From assembly GCA_963971285.1 (NCBI GenBank), contig OZ020263.1:3286001-3350000 (forward strand): a stretch of 64,000 bases of DNA, read 5' to 3'. The notes under the pieces were generated by a model. The model was not told the DNA's origin and did not search any database. It saw nothing but the letters and a program-made list of their open reading frames with translations. This stretch comes from Astropecten irregularis (taxonomy: Eukaryota > Echinodermata > Asteroidea > Paxillosida > Astropectinidae). Both the position numbers and the translations under genes were made by a program. This document shows positions 38,371 to 51,429 of this stretch, in pieces; the first letter of the stretch is position 1; every line of letters starts with the position of its first letter.

Positions 38371-39579
38371 CAAGGGAGTGCAGTGCGTTTAAAAACACAT
38401 TGTAAGCTCTCAATTCAACTTGTAGCGACCTAGTTTCACGGTGCGGGTTGATTTGTATGAACAATAGACCTAAACAATACAATTTAAAAAACCAAATCTA
38501 TCATAGATAAAATGAGAGGGTATTTTCTTTTGTTCTGAAATCCATTCTCATAAAAAAAAATTGCCCTCAATTAAAATGTGAGAACACAATCAAATCAACC
38601 GTGAAGTTGAATGTCTATTGTTATGGATTGGTAACAATTGTTTATATATTAAAGCGATACAGTCTAAGTTTAAAGTTTAAATTTATATAAATGTTTCTTT
38701 TTGGGGGCCAAGAATTAAAAAAAGGACGGTGTCATTATTTTTTTTCGCGGGTTATAAAATTAATTATGGACAGTTGCTGCATTTTTCTCGACAACGGTGT
38801 GAATGAAATAAAATGTTTTATTAATTTTTTTTGGTCTGTACGTGTAAGGGTGGCGTGGGGGTGGTGTGAGTAGGTCGGGGAAGGGGCGTGTCTTATGTGG
38901 GGGGGGGGGAAGCTTTTGTGATCTAGTCAAGTAGAACCTGCCACATACTGTCGCTGTGCTTCGGTAACCTCGCCCCGATGGCAAAGTACAATGGAGCTTA
39001 ATATTATCCTAAAACCCCTTTCGTGCCTTACACAGATAATACAAACTACCAGCATCATGTCAGTTTTTGTATTTAACTATAATAGTCCTATGTTTCTTTT
39101 TTGTAAACGAATGGAAGTTACAGGTATACATTGTCCCAGTGTCCTTCGTATTGTTCGATCATTCCCCATTTTGGGCGAGCCGTATCATGAGTAATTCAAT
39201 TTAACGTATAATTAATTACTCGGAACAGAGATAATAAATTCTCTCCAAGCGGGCCGGTGAGAATAAAAAGAACAAGTTGGCGTTTTTTCCCCCTGGGGGT
39301 CATCCGCCGGCCACTACAGTTTCAATTCACTATCAACTGGTGTACAACAAGTTTCAATTTGGGATACAAACGGAAATCTGCTAACAAACACACACAGTGA
39401 CACAAAACATTTGTTGAAACAAATTGAAAAAAATGATTTGATGTTTCTCATGTAACCAAAATGCTGGTAAAAAAAGTTCAAATTTGGTGGCAATTTCGTC
39501 AAGAATAGATGTTTTGCAACAGTCGGCTAACTATGCCGATTAGAAAGGTTTGCTGTAGGCAACAAAAGAGGGGTCTTAA

Positions 39580-39837
39580 ACAGAGTGTACACTGCCAACA
39601 ATTTCGGTAACATTTTCGGTAACATGTTGCCAAGCTAGCGCAACACACCTGGGCAACACGACTTTGGGCCCTGCGTACACTAGCAACATTTGGCCAACAT
39701 GTTACCGAGATGTTGCTGCGACATGTTACCCAACTCGTTTTGCTTTGTGTACATTAACAACATTTTCAGCAACAAGGTACCTGGGCAACGTGGTACCGAG
39801 ATTGTTACAGAAACTGTCGACAGTGTTGCACTCTGCT
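39580..39837. mobile_element. TTAA-flanked MITE family 'GCAGAGTGTACACTG', copy 2 (complete)
   Basis: This 258-bp element is bounded by TTAA on both sides (39576-39579 and 39838-39841). Its inverted ends are acagagtgtacactgccaac and gacagtgttgcactctgct. It is oriented opposite to copy 1 in its interior (caacacgactttgggccctg). Confidence 0.88.
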
Positions 39838-39841
39838 TTAA

Positions 39842-42800
39842 ATGACAACGACATCTCTTAATAATAAGCATTGGACGTGGAAAGACTGGATGGTATAGGC
39901 AAGGGGAGTCTTTGCTTAAGCTCCATATTATATACCCATACACATGCATCGGTATTAGAATGTTTACATGTACTTCCTTCAGTATTGCACAAAGCTGTGT
40001 CTCATAATTAGAGACGTAATATTTGCCTGTTTCAACATGTTATAGCGCCCTCTGTTTATACTCTTTGTACATTTGAAAGGAAATATTAACAAGGATCGAA
40101 ATACAGATTTTTGGTTGAACGGTTTTTGAGTAAATACTCTGCTTTGTACAAGAAATTGGGGATTATAATTTTTGCGAAGGCGACCGAACCTGTAGCTATT
40201 ATTTTTTGGTTTATTGTTTGTTTTATTGTTGTTGTTGTTATTATTGTTGTTGTTGTTTTTGGATGGGAGTTTGGGGTTTGGAGGACCGGGGGGGGGGGGG
40301 GGGGCTAAACCAATTTTTCAAGAGGGATAAGGGAACATCACAGTTCAAATCATTCTATGAAATTCTTAATTTCGACCCCCAAAAGGCCATCACAAATTCA
40401 TCCGAAAGAATTTGAAAACCCCTTTTAATATCTCAGGCTGACCCAGCCAATAAGAATTTTATTTAGATAATTAATTAACTGACTGATTAAATAATTTATT
40501 TGTTTAATTATTTTCTTGGGCGAAGGCAAAGCTCCTGTAATGTTGCAGAATTTGCAAAATTGAAGAGCACTGTCTTTTGTTATCTTCGCAAGAGGGCGCT
40601 ATTTATCATCGACCGCAAACCAGGCGGCATGTCCAAATTTGGGCGCGAAGTGTTACGGCTTTATTTGTTTCTCCCATTTGAAACTAGCCAGAACCCAAGA
40701 CAAAAAGTGTTATACATTTCCATTCGCGAAATGCCACATGTATAATGTTCTTATGAACGGGCATGGAAATTAAACGACTGTTATTATTTAATTTTTATGA
40801 AAGTAGAACAATCCACACAAACAAATTAATTGAGACGATTCGTGCAGCGACTTCCTCCTCGCTGAATCGAGAGAGGGCGCTCTTGTCCTCAATTGTTAAC
40901 ACCACATTTTTTTCCCCGAAGGTTGGAAAAGTACACAAAAAGTTGAATATAAAACGTCTGTCGTTTGCGCTTCTCGAAAAAAACCCCACACAATATTCAT
41001 GCATGAATTTAAACATTTCTGGTTACATTCGCGATCTTAAAAATGTGCCTTTTTCGTCGTTGTTGTGGAAAATGTTCACCCTTTTAATAATTTTACTTTA
41101 GTTGCGCAGTTTCATTGTATGGTAGATGATGTACTAAGGGTTTCTCCACTACATACAATGCACCACATAATGCCATATCGGTACGGCTTGGCGCTTCGTC
41201 GCTAAACTATGACGATGTGCCGAGAAAAATGGTGAGATTTCTCAAGAATTACGGTCGAAGTTTGCATCCATTAACCTTTCTGATGGGCGAGGTGGGTTTT
41301 TTTTTTTTTTGGGGGGGGGAGGTTGTACGGATTTTGATCTTCGTTGGTCAGTGTCCGCACTCTGGAACAAAAGTACACGGGATGTTTCAAGCACTCTCAA
41401 ACCCTAAGCTTGGTTTAACGTACACGTCTAGAATTCTCATTTGCGTCACTCACGAAACATAATGACTCTTCGTGTAGACATTAAAAAAAAAAAAAAGGAG
41501 AAAAACACGATATGATACAAACCACTATTTCCTGTACCGCCTCGGGGCATCACTAGAAGATTTAATTCCTAATGGATCCACTCATAAACAAGGTCTTTCT
41601 GTACCCCACAAAAGATATTGAAGACGTCAAAAACGTCTTTGTAGACCTCCAGTTACACAAGACTCTTCTTGTGATCATATTTGCATACTTGCGGTATTAA
41701 CGTTGAAGTGTTGTTTGGGCGGTAGTAAGATTCCGTAGGTTGACATTTTGAGGCAACGCAGAGAAGAGAAGTTGGCGGCAAAAAAGTCTGCCACTTCTGA
41801 GTAGAAAATTGGCGGGAAGAAAAAGCGGGAGAAAAACATACCAGGCGCCTGCCAAAAGACAAGAAACGCTTGTTGCCATGCATCGAAACCACTTGGCTGT
41901 TAAACAAGACAGAGTACATGGCCACAAATTAGTGCACTTTAACCGCAAAATGATTGTAATTTCTCTTTTTTTTTCCTGGTTGTAATTGTCTGCCTTGCTT
42001 TTTTACTTTCGTACTCCGAGAGAAAGATAAGACCGTACTTGAGGATGACGGGACATCAACGGTATTAATCCGGGGTAGCACCGGTAGGGATTCTGGTGGA
42101 TTACGTTGCCGGCTCGTTATCAGAACCACGGACTATCGGGGCAGACCGACATTAACCAGGTCGCGGCGTCCGAAGAGATTCCCCGGGTTTTACGGGGAGC
42201 TATGTGGGGGATTCGATGTGAATTTTCGGATGGGAATCTTTTAAAACCCCTCGAAGACAAAAAAATAAAGACGAAAGACTTTATTTTCAGGATTGGAGTG
42301 AAATTTCAGAGCAGATAATTTCCAGTCGTGTGATGACGTTGATGTATTCGTTTTATTTTGAAAGTTCTGCTTCTATAAACTTATGACCCAGGTGACCACA
42401 CAATTAATCTGAATGTGATCTGTAGGATTTATATTAAACATTTTCGTGTCAACAGGTTCTTGGATATAATATCTGGGTCTCACTTTCATATTTGTCAAAA
42501 TAAACAAGGGAAGATCCGTATAATACTCATAAAGATCTTATGAAAACAGATGCTGGGTTGAATGTTACAAGCTTACGTAGGTAGTAGTGTGGGCATCTGG
42601 TAGGGTATGTTTTACTGTAGACTGCACATGTATACTCCGTCTTCGAATACAGTTCTTTTGTAATAATAAATAGTAATTAATACACGTTTTCCAAAATTTC
42701 GGCAAATGAGCGGCCAATTTCATTTCCACGCATTCGTGTTGACGTAATTTTACTTCCTCGGTTGAAACCGTCACTCGATTTCACTTTGATGCATCCGTAT

Positions 42801-44054
42801 TTACATAGCACTGCATTCAATTAAAATTCAACAGTCGTTCAGTTTACCCATGCACAATCGGCATTCAATTTAGCACGCTGACAAAAGCCGTTGCGAATTT
42901 GAATTCTGATCGAATGGAATTTTAAATTGAGAGGCGATTCCTTTTATTCGCCTGACGCTTGTTTACATTTGCTTGCACATGAAGTGAAATCGAATGACTA
43001 TTTTGAGTTGCCTTGCAGTTTCACGCGAAATGGAATGACGCAGCGTTTAAATTGTCCGCTCAATTACCGAAAATGACCAGGGAAACCTATAATACTCATT
43101 ATTATGAGTATTTTATGATATTTATTTGTAGTATTAGGGTATTGATGTCTTTGTCTCATATCTAAACACTTCTCTCATTACAATTTCTTGGTTAACCATC
43201 AAGCATACAGTCTCTATGCAAGCCATTCCTCTTCTACTTTGAGAGAATCCAATGCATAAGTATTGGCTGCAAATCAACAGCATACTGAGCTGAGGAGCAC
43301 CACGAAAGAAACTATCTGTGTACTTATTCCTCATTATGGGAGAACTGATTCGGAAACCGGATGGTTACAAGTATGGACGCCTCAAGAATAATGATTCTAA
43401 AATCTCCCTTGGACCAGTAAAGGGATTTACATCTCATGTATGCTTCTGATTCTTAAAAAACAAAATCCGCTCAAATCTGGTTTTTCACACCCATCCAATT
43501 AGTTGCATTATATACCTCTTTTTTCTATAAGTGGGGTATATTTTGCCGATTTCCTTGTTCCTTTCTTCTCCCTGTGTGACCTCGTCATGTCAGTTAGCAC
43601 ACCCCAAAACCTTCCCCTGACCTGACCGCCGAGGCCACGCCGCGCCGGCTTGGCTGGGTACCTTTCTTCGCTCTGTATACCTGTGGCCGCCCGGTGTGAT
43701 CGCAAGTTATACATCGGTGTTGTGTGTGAAGTAGTCTTCAACCTGTTAATTTGGTCGGAGTGGGACAGACAACTCCTTTCTTTTTTTCTCCTCTCACCAA
43801 TCAAATCAAATTGGCACCGAGATCGCCCCTCAATTGTCGTCTGAGGGGACACTGCTCGGCCGTGTTTGTTGCCTTGTCCCCCCGCCGATAAAGAGCTATT
43901 TGTTGTTGAATGTTCGGATCGAGTGATTATTGTTAGACATGTCAGTCTGCGTTAAGTAATACAAAATTTGTCTGCATGTTTTTTCCCCAAAGATTTCGTT
44001 CAATTTTAAAACACTCCATGTGAAAGTTAATCCTTTTGTATCTCTACTTGTATT
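39842..44054. other. Intronic/intergenic, no gene seen
   Basis: The stretch is AT-rich with G-runs at 40289-40305 and 41314-41322. The frames 40763-41101 and 43508-43852 have no recognisable domain. A GC-richer patch with few repeats lies at about 43560-43870 and could be regulatory. Confidence 0.5.
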
Positions 44055-44345
44055 TAGCCTTTGAGAAAGATCCTGCTAGGATCGATACGTCAAGCCCTCC
44101 CAACTCCAAGCATTTCATATAATTATTTCAGGCTCCTGAGAACGACTAGAGCACACTGGTCGAAACGTCGAGAATTTACTCTCATCGGTCCTCTTTAGGA
44201 CCACACATCTTCCAAGAAAAGAGTGTTATACATGGTGTCACCGCAAGTATTACTCATTCTAGTCTCTCCACCATGCAAAAACTTCAAATCCTACTTAATA
44301 TTTTGGTTGATGAGCAGTTTGCAGTAGTTTATTACTTGTATTTAT
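44055..44345 (+). mobile_element. Composite modular repeat joining two repeat families
   Basis: It opens with the right arm of the AGGAGGGCCTGACG family (gagaaagatcctgctaggat, cgatacgtcaagccctcc). It continues with a module of the 31461 element (gaacgactagagcacactgg, tcgaaacgtcgag, catggtgtcaccgcaa, caccatgcaaaaacttcaaa). It ends with the tail ttttggttgatgagcagttt-gcagtagtttattacttgta. This order shows that the two families are parts of one longer ancestral element. Confidence 0.72.
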
Positions 44346-44647
44346 CCTTAACGGTTAAAGAACTTGTGCTGCAAGGGTGAACCGACGTTCAAGAAAATGC
44401 GCGAACATGATCATCATGATTATTTTGACGATTTCTTTTCACATTGTTCATAATGTACATTCAACATTAATCGCATATAATGGGTTTTGAATTGAGTAAT
44501 TGTGATTTTTCTACAAACTGGACAGTTATACTTCTTCCAAATCTGTTTTCAAAAATGACGGGCCCGTTATTCTTCTTTGAATGAGTGTTTATACACAAAC
44601 AGTTCTTGACAACACAAAAGCAAACGATTAAAAACAGACATAACTTA

Positions 44648-45605
44648 AGGGGTTTTCACACTAGACAAATTCCCCGGGAAATTGGTGGGGTGTTGCCGGG
44701 GTATTTTGGTCGGACCTTTCACACTACCAATGAAATCCCCGGGAAATAGCTATTTCCCGGGGAATATTCACCCCTGCTCGGGAGTAGGGTTAAAGCCGAA
44801 ATCCCCGGGGTTTTGCGCTTTTCCCGGGGAATAGCAACTAGTGTGAACGTCGGCCCCGGGTTTCAACTTACCCCACCGATTTGCGTCCACGGCTTTCTCG
44901 GAAGGTCATAGGGTCACGATTAGCGCGCCAAATAATTCGCGCGGTAACTTAAAATTGTAATGCAGTATACTTGACTTGGTTTTTTATAAATATATCCACG
45001 TTACTTACCAAAAAATAAATAATAACGTTTACCAATTAAACAAATCATTAACCTTTTAAATTATATTAGAAAAGGGAATGGTTTATAATGTCATAAAATA
45101 AGTATCGTGAACAACGATGCCGTCTAGTTCCCTTTTCGCGTTCGGGTATTTGTTACGTCCCATGTGGTTGGGTACCAGTCGTTTATGATGCGTCACGCGT
45201 GGCATTGTGTACACATGTACATTGTGTGTTACTTCCTGCATGCCCTGTCAATAGTCAAATGTACACGTACATGTACGTACTGCTGCACTAGTGCACTGTA
45301 CTCGACTCTCGTTCGTTGATATAAACAACTGCTTTATTGCCAAGGCGCGCGCGCGGCATTGTGGGATTGAACTTCCGCCCACGACTCCTTTGCAAACTTC
45401 CGGGTGGGTGCCCTCCGTGTTACACATTCCCCGGGGATTGTTTACAGTGTGAAACGATCGTGCATATTCCCGGGAAATAGTATCCCCGGGAGTTTTCAAA
45501 AAGGTCTAGTGTGAATGATTGCTGGGGTGTTGGTGGGGTAAAAAATCCCCGGGAATTTCCCGGGGATTTATTTCCCGGGGATTGGCTGTGCAGTGTGAAA
45601 AGGGC
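44648..45605. mobile_element. 0.96-kb element with TIRs and dense CCCGGG palindromes
   Basis: The left end ggggttttcacactag and the right end cagtgtgaaaagggc are inverted repeats. At least ten copies of CCCGGG, mostly as tccccgggaaat, lie in the two outer zones (44678-44860 and 45428-45580). These include a perfect 28-bp palindrome at 44736-44763. Internal acactaccaatg and agtgtgaacg blocks echo the ends. The central 45,000-45,400 is unrelated and has no convincing transposase frame. A non-autonomous DNA transposon is the best reading. Confidence 0.78.
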
Positions 45606-46679
45606 TACTGTAAACTTATTATCCTCATGGATGCAGGGACCTACAGTGCCTTCACAAAGGAAACAACGTTTGACAAAGACCGCCGACAGTTTTGGCCGTG
45701 AACAGAACCTTTAACACTTCTCCAGTTTCTCTCAAACACATTACAGACATCTTCTTTTGCTTCCTGGTTGGAAAACAAGGATAACAGTCGAATAGGAATT
45801 TTACGTTAGTCTTTAGTCGGCGTGTTAGAACGACGTAACGCGAGGTGAACATGCTGTCTTGTTAATTTGAAGTTATTCTAGCTTTGCTACATGGACTAGG
45901 CACAGGTCTGGTATATTTGTTTTAAGTTCAGCACTCGTGAAGTTTGGCAAACGTCAAAGACGGGAATACTCATAAGGGAGAGGAGTTTGGATGGTATAGA
46001 TTGAGAAATTCACAGCAGTAGCAGCGGCAAAAAGTTGAGGGATTACCTTCACGATGCTGGCCTCACTGGCACCGGTCGCCGAGAATTTTGCTTCTGCAAC
46101 GGGGCCGGTCTTGGAGCAAGTTCGGTCCCAGAAAAGCGACTCGCACGTTATAAGAGGTAACACTAATGATCAGACTATAGGCTAAAAGATGTATACACAT
46201 ACAGAAAATGGGGCTGTTGTATTTCGTCTCTTTAAATTTCAAATCAGAGAAAATCTGTGAGATTTACTTTTTGAAATGTGAGAGATTGGTATAACGTCGC
46301 CTTAACGTTGAGTATGAGGACAGTAATAGGGTGATATCCTCAGCATTCGAACGCCACGATTCTGCTTACCGTAGGCGAAGAATTCACGCTTAATACAACA
46401 AGAAATTATCCTGTCACTGCAAGCGGATGTCAAGAGTTCGCAAGGACTCTGGGACCATTCGCAGACATGAACTTACGTAGCAAATTAGGATTCTGTGCTG
46501 ATATTGAGCCCGGAATGTCGGCGCTAAAACTGTCTAAGATTTGTGATCGGAAATGATACCGTGTTTCGGAATTTCGGTCTTGGCGACTTCCTTCTCGATT
46601 TGTTTGCGATGGCGGCTCATCACGATCGGTCTACAGAAACAAATTATGAAGACCAAGGTGCCTAGCATGATGAAACTGG

Positions 46680-46917
46680 TGCCAATTTCATAGAGCTGCT
46701 TAGCACAAAAAAAACGCTAAGCATGACATTTCTGTCTTAGTTCAAACAAGATTAACAACCAAATGTCCGTGTGTATCACTTGCAGTTGTTCTCTGGCTGA
46801 TGTTGGCTGACCATGAATATTAAATGGAATTTTTAATTGTGGTTTGTTTTATTGGGCAAGCTATTTTTGTGCTGAGCAATTTTGTGTGTGCTAAGCAGCT
46901 CTATGAAATTGGCCCCT
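46680..46917. mobile_element. MITE family 'ggggccaatttcat', copy 4
   Basis: It starts tgccaatttcatagagctgc and ends tctatgaaattggcccct. It carries tgaccatgaatattaaatgg. Confidence 0.86.
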
Positions 46918-47284
46918 GGTACACGAACGTCCAGGCTTTCAGAATGACAGCGAGTGATATCGGGACACGACGTCGCTTCTTAATAATCATTGCTCTATAA
47001 CCCCTGCTCCCATGCATCATATTTAGCTCATCATACGCCTTGTCCATTATACTAAATGTTGCATGTGTATATTTGTCTTTCTGTGTTGTGTCTCTGGTTT
47101 CTCGCGTTGCAAGCGAGGTTGGGTTTCTGCTCTTGATCCGTGGCAAGATTTGGATTAAGGGATTAAGAGGACCGATGGCTGTATTTGGGATTAACCCCCA
47201 TGTGTGAAAAATGATGCTCGGAATCTTCTTACAAGAGATTTGTTGTCAAGTATATTAACTCAGCCGCCGTTAAAGTGTGGTCAG

Positions 47285-47478
47285 TCGATCTTGTGATCGA
47301 TTCTGTCGGAGATCGATTCTTGAAATCGATTTTTAAGATCGATTTTTGAGGTCGATTCTTAAAATTTATATTTGAGATCGATTCTTAAAATCGATTTTTG
47401 TGATCACTTATTGAAATCGATTCTTGAAATCGATGTTGAGATCGATTCTTGAGATTTATTTTTGAGATCGATTCTTGA
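47285..47478. repeat. Diverged short tandem repeat of GATCGATTCTTGAAATCGAT-type units
   Basis: Roughly 12-22 bp units built on atcgatt with ttgag/ttgaaa spacers repeat across about 190 bp. They contain many overlapping ATCGAT palindromes. Confidence 0.88.
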
Positions 47479-48539
47479 TAGGTTCAGCAGAGTGTTTCGG
47501 ACTTGAGATCCTGCCGATTGAAGTCCTAAAACTGTCTTTAATTCCTCAGAGAGAGAAATAAGAATTGATGTTGTTTTTTCGGATATTATCTTGAAATTTT
47601 GGCGGTCAAGTTTCCGTCCAAATCTCTTAAGTTATCAGGAAGATCCTGTTTTAGAATGTGAACGGTGTATACGGCGTGCAATAGCTATCTTCCTTCGACC
47701 CCAAAGAGACTGGGAAGCGAGTATTTTTATTCCACTATAAGTGAAATGATCCTTGGGAAAATCTAAACTCCCTTGCACACCGTCGTTTCTTGTCTCTTGT
47801 GTCTTGCAGAATGCATATCATTTTGTGTGATGTATATACGTGTGTGTTTTCTGGTGCATTCTCTCTATCAGCGTTCAGTAATGCATACGGGTCTTAGGTT
47901 GGGATTTACCTGCATACGAATATTTAGCCCCACCGAATTCATGAGGCTTGCTGGCGGATCTAAACCCGGCAGAAGTGATTGACAACAAAGAAATTGGCTT
48001 TTCTTTCTCGCCGTTTTCTGATGGCTTTCTTGTGTGTTTTTTTTTCCTCTTTTTTTTTTCTTCTTCCGTCTATTTCTCTCCCTTGTATAGCCTATCTCTG
48101 GTTTGTTTTTTCAACATCAAACTCCTAATTCTGTGAGTTTTAATTTGAAAAAGGACGGAGCAGGGGTATCGTCTAGGGGCATGGCGCGGATTATGCTGCC
48201 CAGCGCAGCGAGAAAACGTCGGTGTCTCTTAACTACGTTTTGCCCGTCGTTGTCTCGGTACTTCGGAGTGCGCTGCATGTCAGTTTTTTTGCTGCTGCAT
48301 GAAGCTTTCTTCCCTATAATTCCCATGTTTTCCACCTGAGTTCATACACAGTCTGTTCTTCTACAATAATAATACTCAATTTCTTTTCTTCTTTTCTGTT
48401 TTGTTTGTGTGGTTTGTGTGGCCATAATAGAAGGAAAAACTGAGGAGAGAGGCCGTGGAATTGCCTGCAAATCCCACTTGATCCTTTTAGAATAGAGATA
48501 CATGCATGACACAAGCGCATGATGCCAGTAAAGCCATCT

Positions 48540-49210
48540 CCAGCAATCTCCAGCTTATTTGAAATTCATGGGCACGGTGTTCTCCCCAAGGCCCACCACG
48601 CTCGGGGGTCCAGGGGCGCTCGGCTCGGCGCTGGCTGCTCCTGCTCAGCGCGCCCAGCGGCCCCGTCGCAGTTCCCGGGCCGAAAATGCAATTTCCATTC
48701 CTGGCGACCGTTAATCCTGCAAGCTGATGAGCAGCATTCTATTTTGTTTGGTTGGTAAACCTACCGTGCGCAATCCCCTGAGCTAATGTTTTTTTCTTCT
48801 TCACATTTTTCACAATTTTTTGTTTTCGCGCCTTTTTTTGTGTTATTCTTCATGTCATCATACATCAAACAGAAAAAAAGGGCGGAACAAAATTCAAAGT
48901 TAACATTTTTTGTTTAGTAACCCCCCTTCGCAAAGGCCCGGTTTGTGCTGAATCGATCGTGCGTTAATGCGCTCACATGTCCCGCGGCAAAACAAGATCA
49001 TCTCCAGTTTTGTCGGACTCATCTCCCCGCTGAAAAGCAGGGGCTCTCCGTTACCCCCGGTCTCCCGTTCCCCGCTGGCTCGTGTTTACTTCCATCTCGA
49101 CATTATCAAATTTCGATGCAACGGCTTAGCGCCGTGAGCCGGGCAGATTGGCGGGAAATCCGCCTGACTCAAATGGGAACTAGGCGTCCCACGGATCCTC
49201 CGATCCCGTA
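48540..49210. promoter_or_regulatory. GC-rich, repeat-free island, candidate enhancer
   Basis: Two GC-rich blocks (about 48570-48720 and 48945-49200) stand out from AT-rich flanks. TAATCC, a K50 homeodomain site, occurs at about 48712. Frames 48519-48758 and 48945-49211 translate to sequence with no known domain. It lies 3.3-4 kb upstream of the proximal Pitx exon. Function is inferred from composition and position only. Confidence 0.35.
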
Positions 49211-49585
49211 AACAAATTGACCAAATCTTGCAGGTAAGCTGCGTTCCAGTTTTGGTGGTTTTTTGTTTCTTTTTTCTTGTTGCACAGGAAAAATAAGCGT
49301 TTTGTATCCAAAATCCCAGGGATTTTCCGTGAACTAGTTTTTTTTATGTATCTAGGTGAAACTCTCCGAACAATGTTTGCTGACGTGAATAGACTAAATC
49401 GAACAACGAGCAGAAAAAAACTCTATTTTTTCTCCCTATTATGTTGTTAAATTCAAATGTCGGTTTTTTAAAAACACTTATTGACGAAATTTGAACACGT
49501 CTAGCCATCTGTTTGGTCATAAGATTTTTATGGAAAAGTGACAATTCAAGTATAAACATCGCATGCTGCATTATAACCTGCTCAT

Positions 49586-49732
49586 CTGGATCGACTTCAC
49601 GACGCCTTACGATCGATCGTAACCCGAGTTACGCAGCATAACCCAACGTATCCTACGTAAGGCTGCAATGCATCATAAGCCCAATACGATTGATAATAAG
49701 TTACGATGAGTTTGGTGACATCGACCCCTGGT
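49586..49732. mobile_element. MITE family 'ggggtcgatttcac', copy 4
   Basis: It begins tggatcgacttcacgacgcc and ends ggtgacatcgacccctgg. Internally it has acgatcgatcgtaac and ggctgcaatgcatcataag. Confidence 0.86.
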
Positions 49733-50589
49733 CTGGTTCCCCGACTTCTGATTGTCAGACTACACCGTCTTCTAAAGCCAACAAGGCGGGCCTTGATGAC
49801 AAGGAGCCTGACTGCCTCGTTCCCAATCACTCATTGCAGTGCTGTTAACATTCATTCATAGTGGTACTGACCAAACTAACACGACGATGCCAATTCTTCT
49901 TTCGAAACATTTCGTCTTCTTTCTTTTTTTCACATTCTAACCACCCTAATCCACGAATGACAGACATAATTCTCGCGGTATCCGGTTGCCTTACACGTCA
50001 TGTGAAATATCAATTTGAAACCAAACCTTTTCATCATAATTACAAGAAAAACACAATGTAAGGATGCAATTTCATTATAGAGGTGCGACACTTAGCACTT
50101 TTCTTTCTCTAGCTAAGCACACATCATCCCAGAACCAGTTTACAATCCAATAAACATTTACATTCGATTTTTGGTTGGTTACCTGTGTCTGCTAAGCCAA
50201 AACTTTCGTACTTAGCAAATGTATGCGAAGCTTAATACTGCCATGGAACTGTTAGTCTCTTTTCGTGTATCTTTGGTTGATTGCTGTTCCGAGTCTAATT
50301 TCATATTTATATTATAGTCCCCTTTGTAATATTTAGACGAGTGCAATTGAAGACTCAAATATGAACGAGAATATTGAGTTTCTCTCTCTTTCCTTTTGGG
50401 TAGCATTGTGGTTATTGCGATAAATATACAATAATTCATAAATGATATAATGTGATTTCTTTTGTCAAATTCATGTCTAAAAATTTTTAAGATACTTGTC
50501 ATTTATTTCCAGTAGATCGAATGGTATGTAGGCGCGATAATTAAGATGTCACAATGGCTAATTGTGCATTTTGTTTCTATTTTGATGAC

Positions 50590-51000
50590 GAAATAACCAA
50601 GACTCAAGCGACATTGTCAATAGAGGGGACAGCGGTGACAACAGTAATAACGACAATGGATTGGATTACGAAGAAAATGGCTTTGACAATAGCTATGACA
50701 ATCACGGTGTCAGTGGCGGTGACAAATATTGTGACAACGACAACAACGTAGTTATTAGCAATGGCACATGCAATTCTGGCTGTGATTGTATAGTACCGCG
50801 AAGACAATGACAAAAAACCACGACAGCGACAATTGCCACGACGACCCAGATAACAACGACAATGACAATGACGCAGATATTAGCAATGGCACATGCAATT
50901 GTGGCTGTGATTGTATAGTAAGACATTGACATAAAACGTCGACGGCAACAATTGTCACGATGATCCATATGACAATGACGATGACAAATCATCGTCAACG
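50590..51000. repeat. GACAAT-rich minisatellite with a 125-bp duplication
   Basis: The block attagcaatggcacatgcaa...tggctgtgattgtatagta occurs at about 50752 and 50877. Its flanks are built of gacaatgacaa-type units. The opposite-strand frames (50604-51151) arise from this repeat. Confidence 0.88.
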
Positions 51001-51429
51001 GGTCACATAGTCGATACCGCAGATGAAAACAGATACGCCTGCCCCGAATCATGCATCCCCACACGAAGATACTGATTGCCCCTAAAATGTAAACCAATCC
51101 GAGTGGTCCCTCCTTCGAGCTGCACCTTAAATAACGGAGAACCTGTATCAAAATGAAATGTTATCTTAATGACTTTTTCAATCAATCAGTCCGTTGTCGT
51201 GTGTATATGAAAACAGATATCCCCTGGATTTAGAAGACCTGCTGTCCAGTGTAGGACTTTGGGGGATGTATATTACCCTGTACAATAGAATCACCTGCAG
51301 GGGGAATTAATCAAAAGACCCCGAGATTGATGGAGGACCGCTCTAAACGTAAATGAGAAGATTTTCGTTCTTTCTTTCTCGAGCCAGTCATTGGTCCAGC
51401 AAATATGTTTTGTTTTTGGTTAGGTTAAC

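Noticed and set aside
43508-43852. Retrotransposon gag/env-like fragment (contains YNLRSHR)
   Set aside because: A single short motif with no neighbouring pol domains or LTRs; too weak to support.
50702-51151. 149-codon minus-strand frame as a Val/Ile-rich membrane protein
   Set aside because: It arises from the GACAAT-type minisatellite and a 125-bp duplication.
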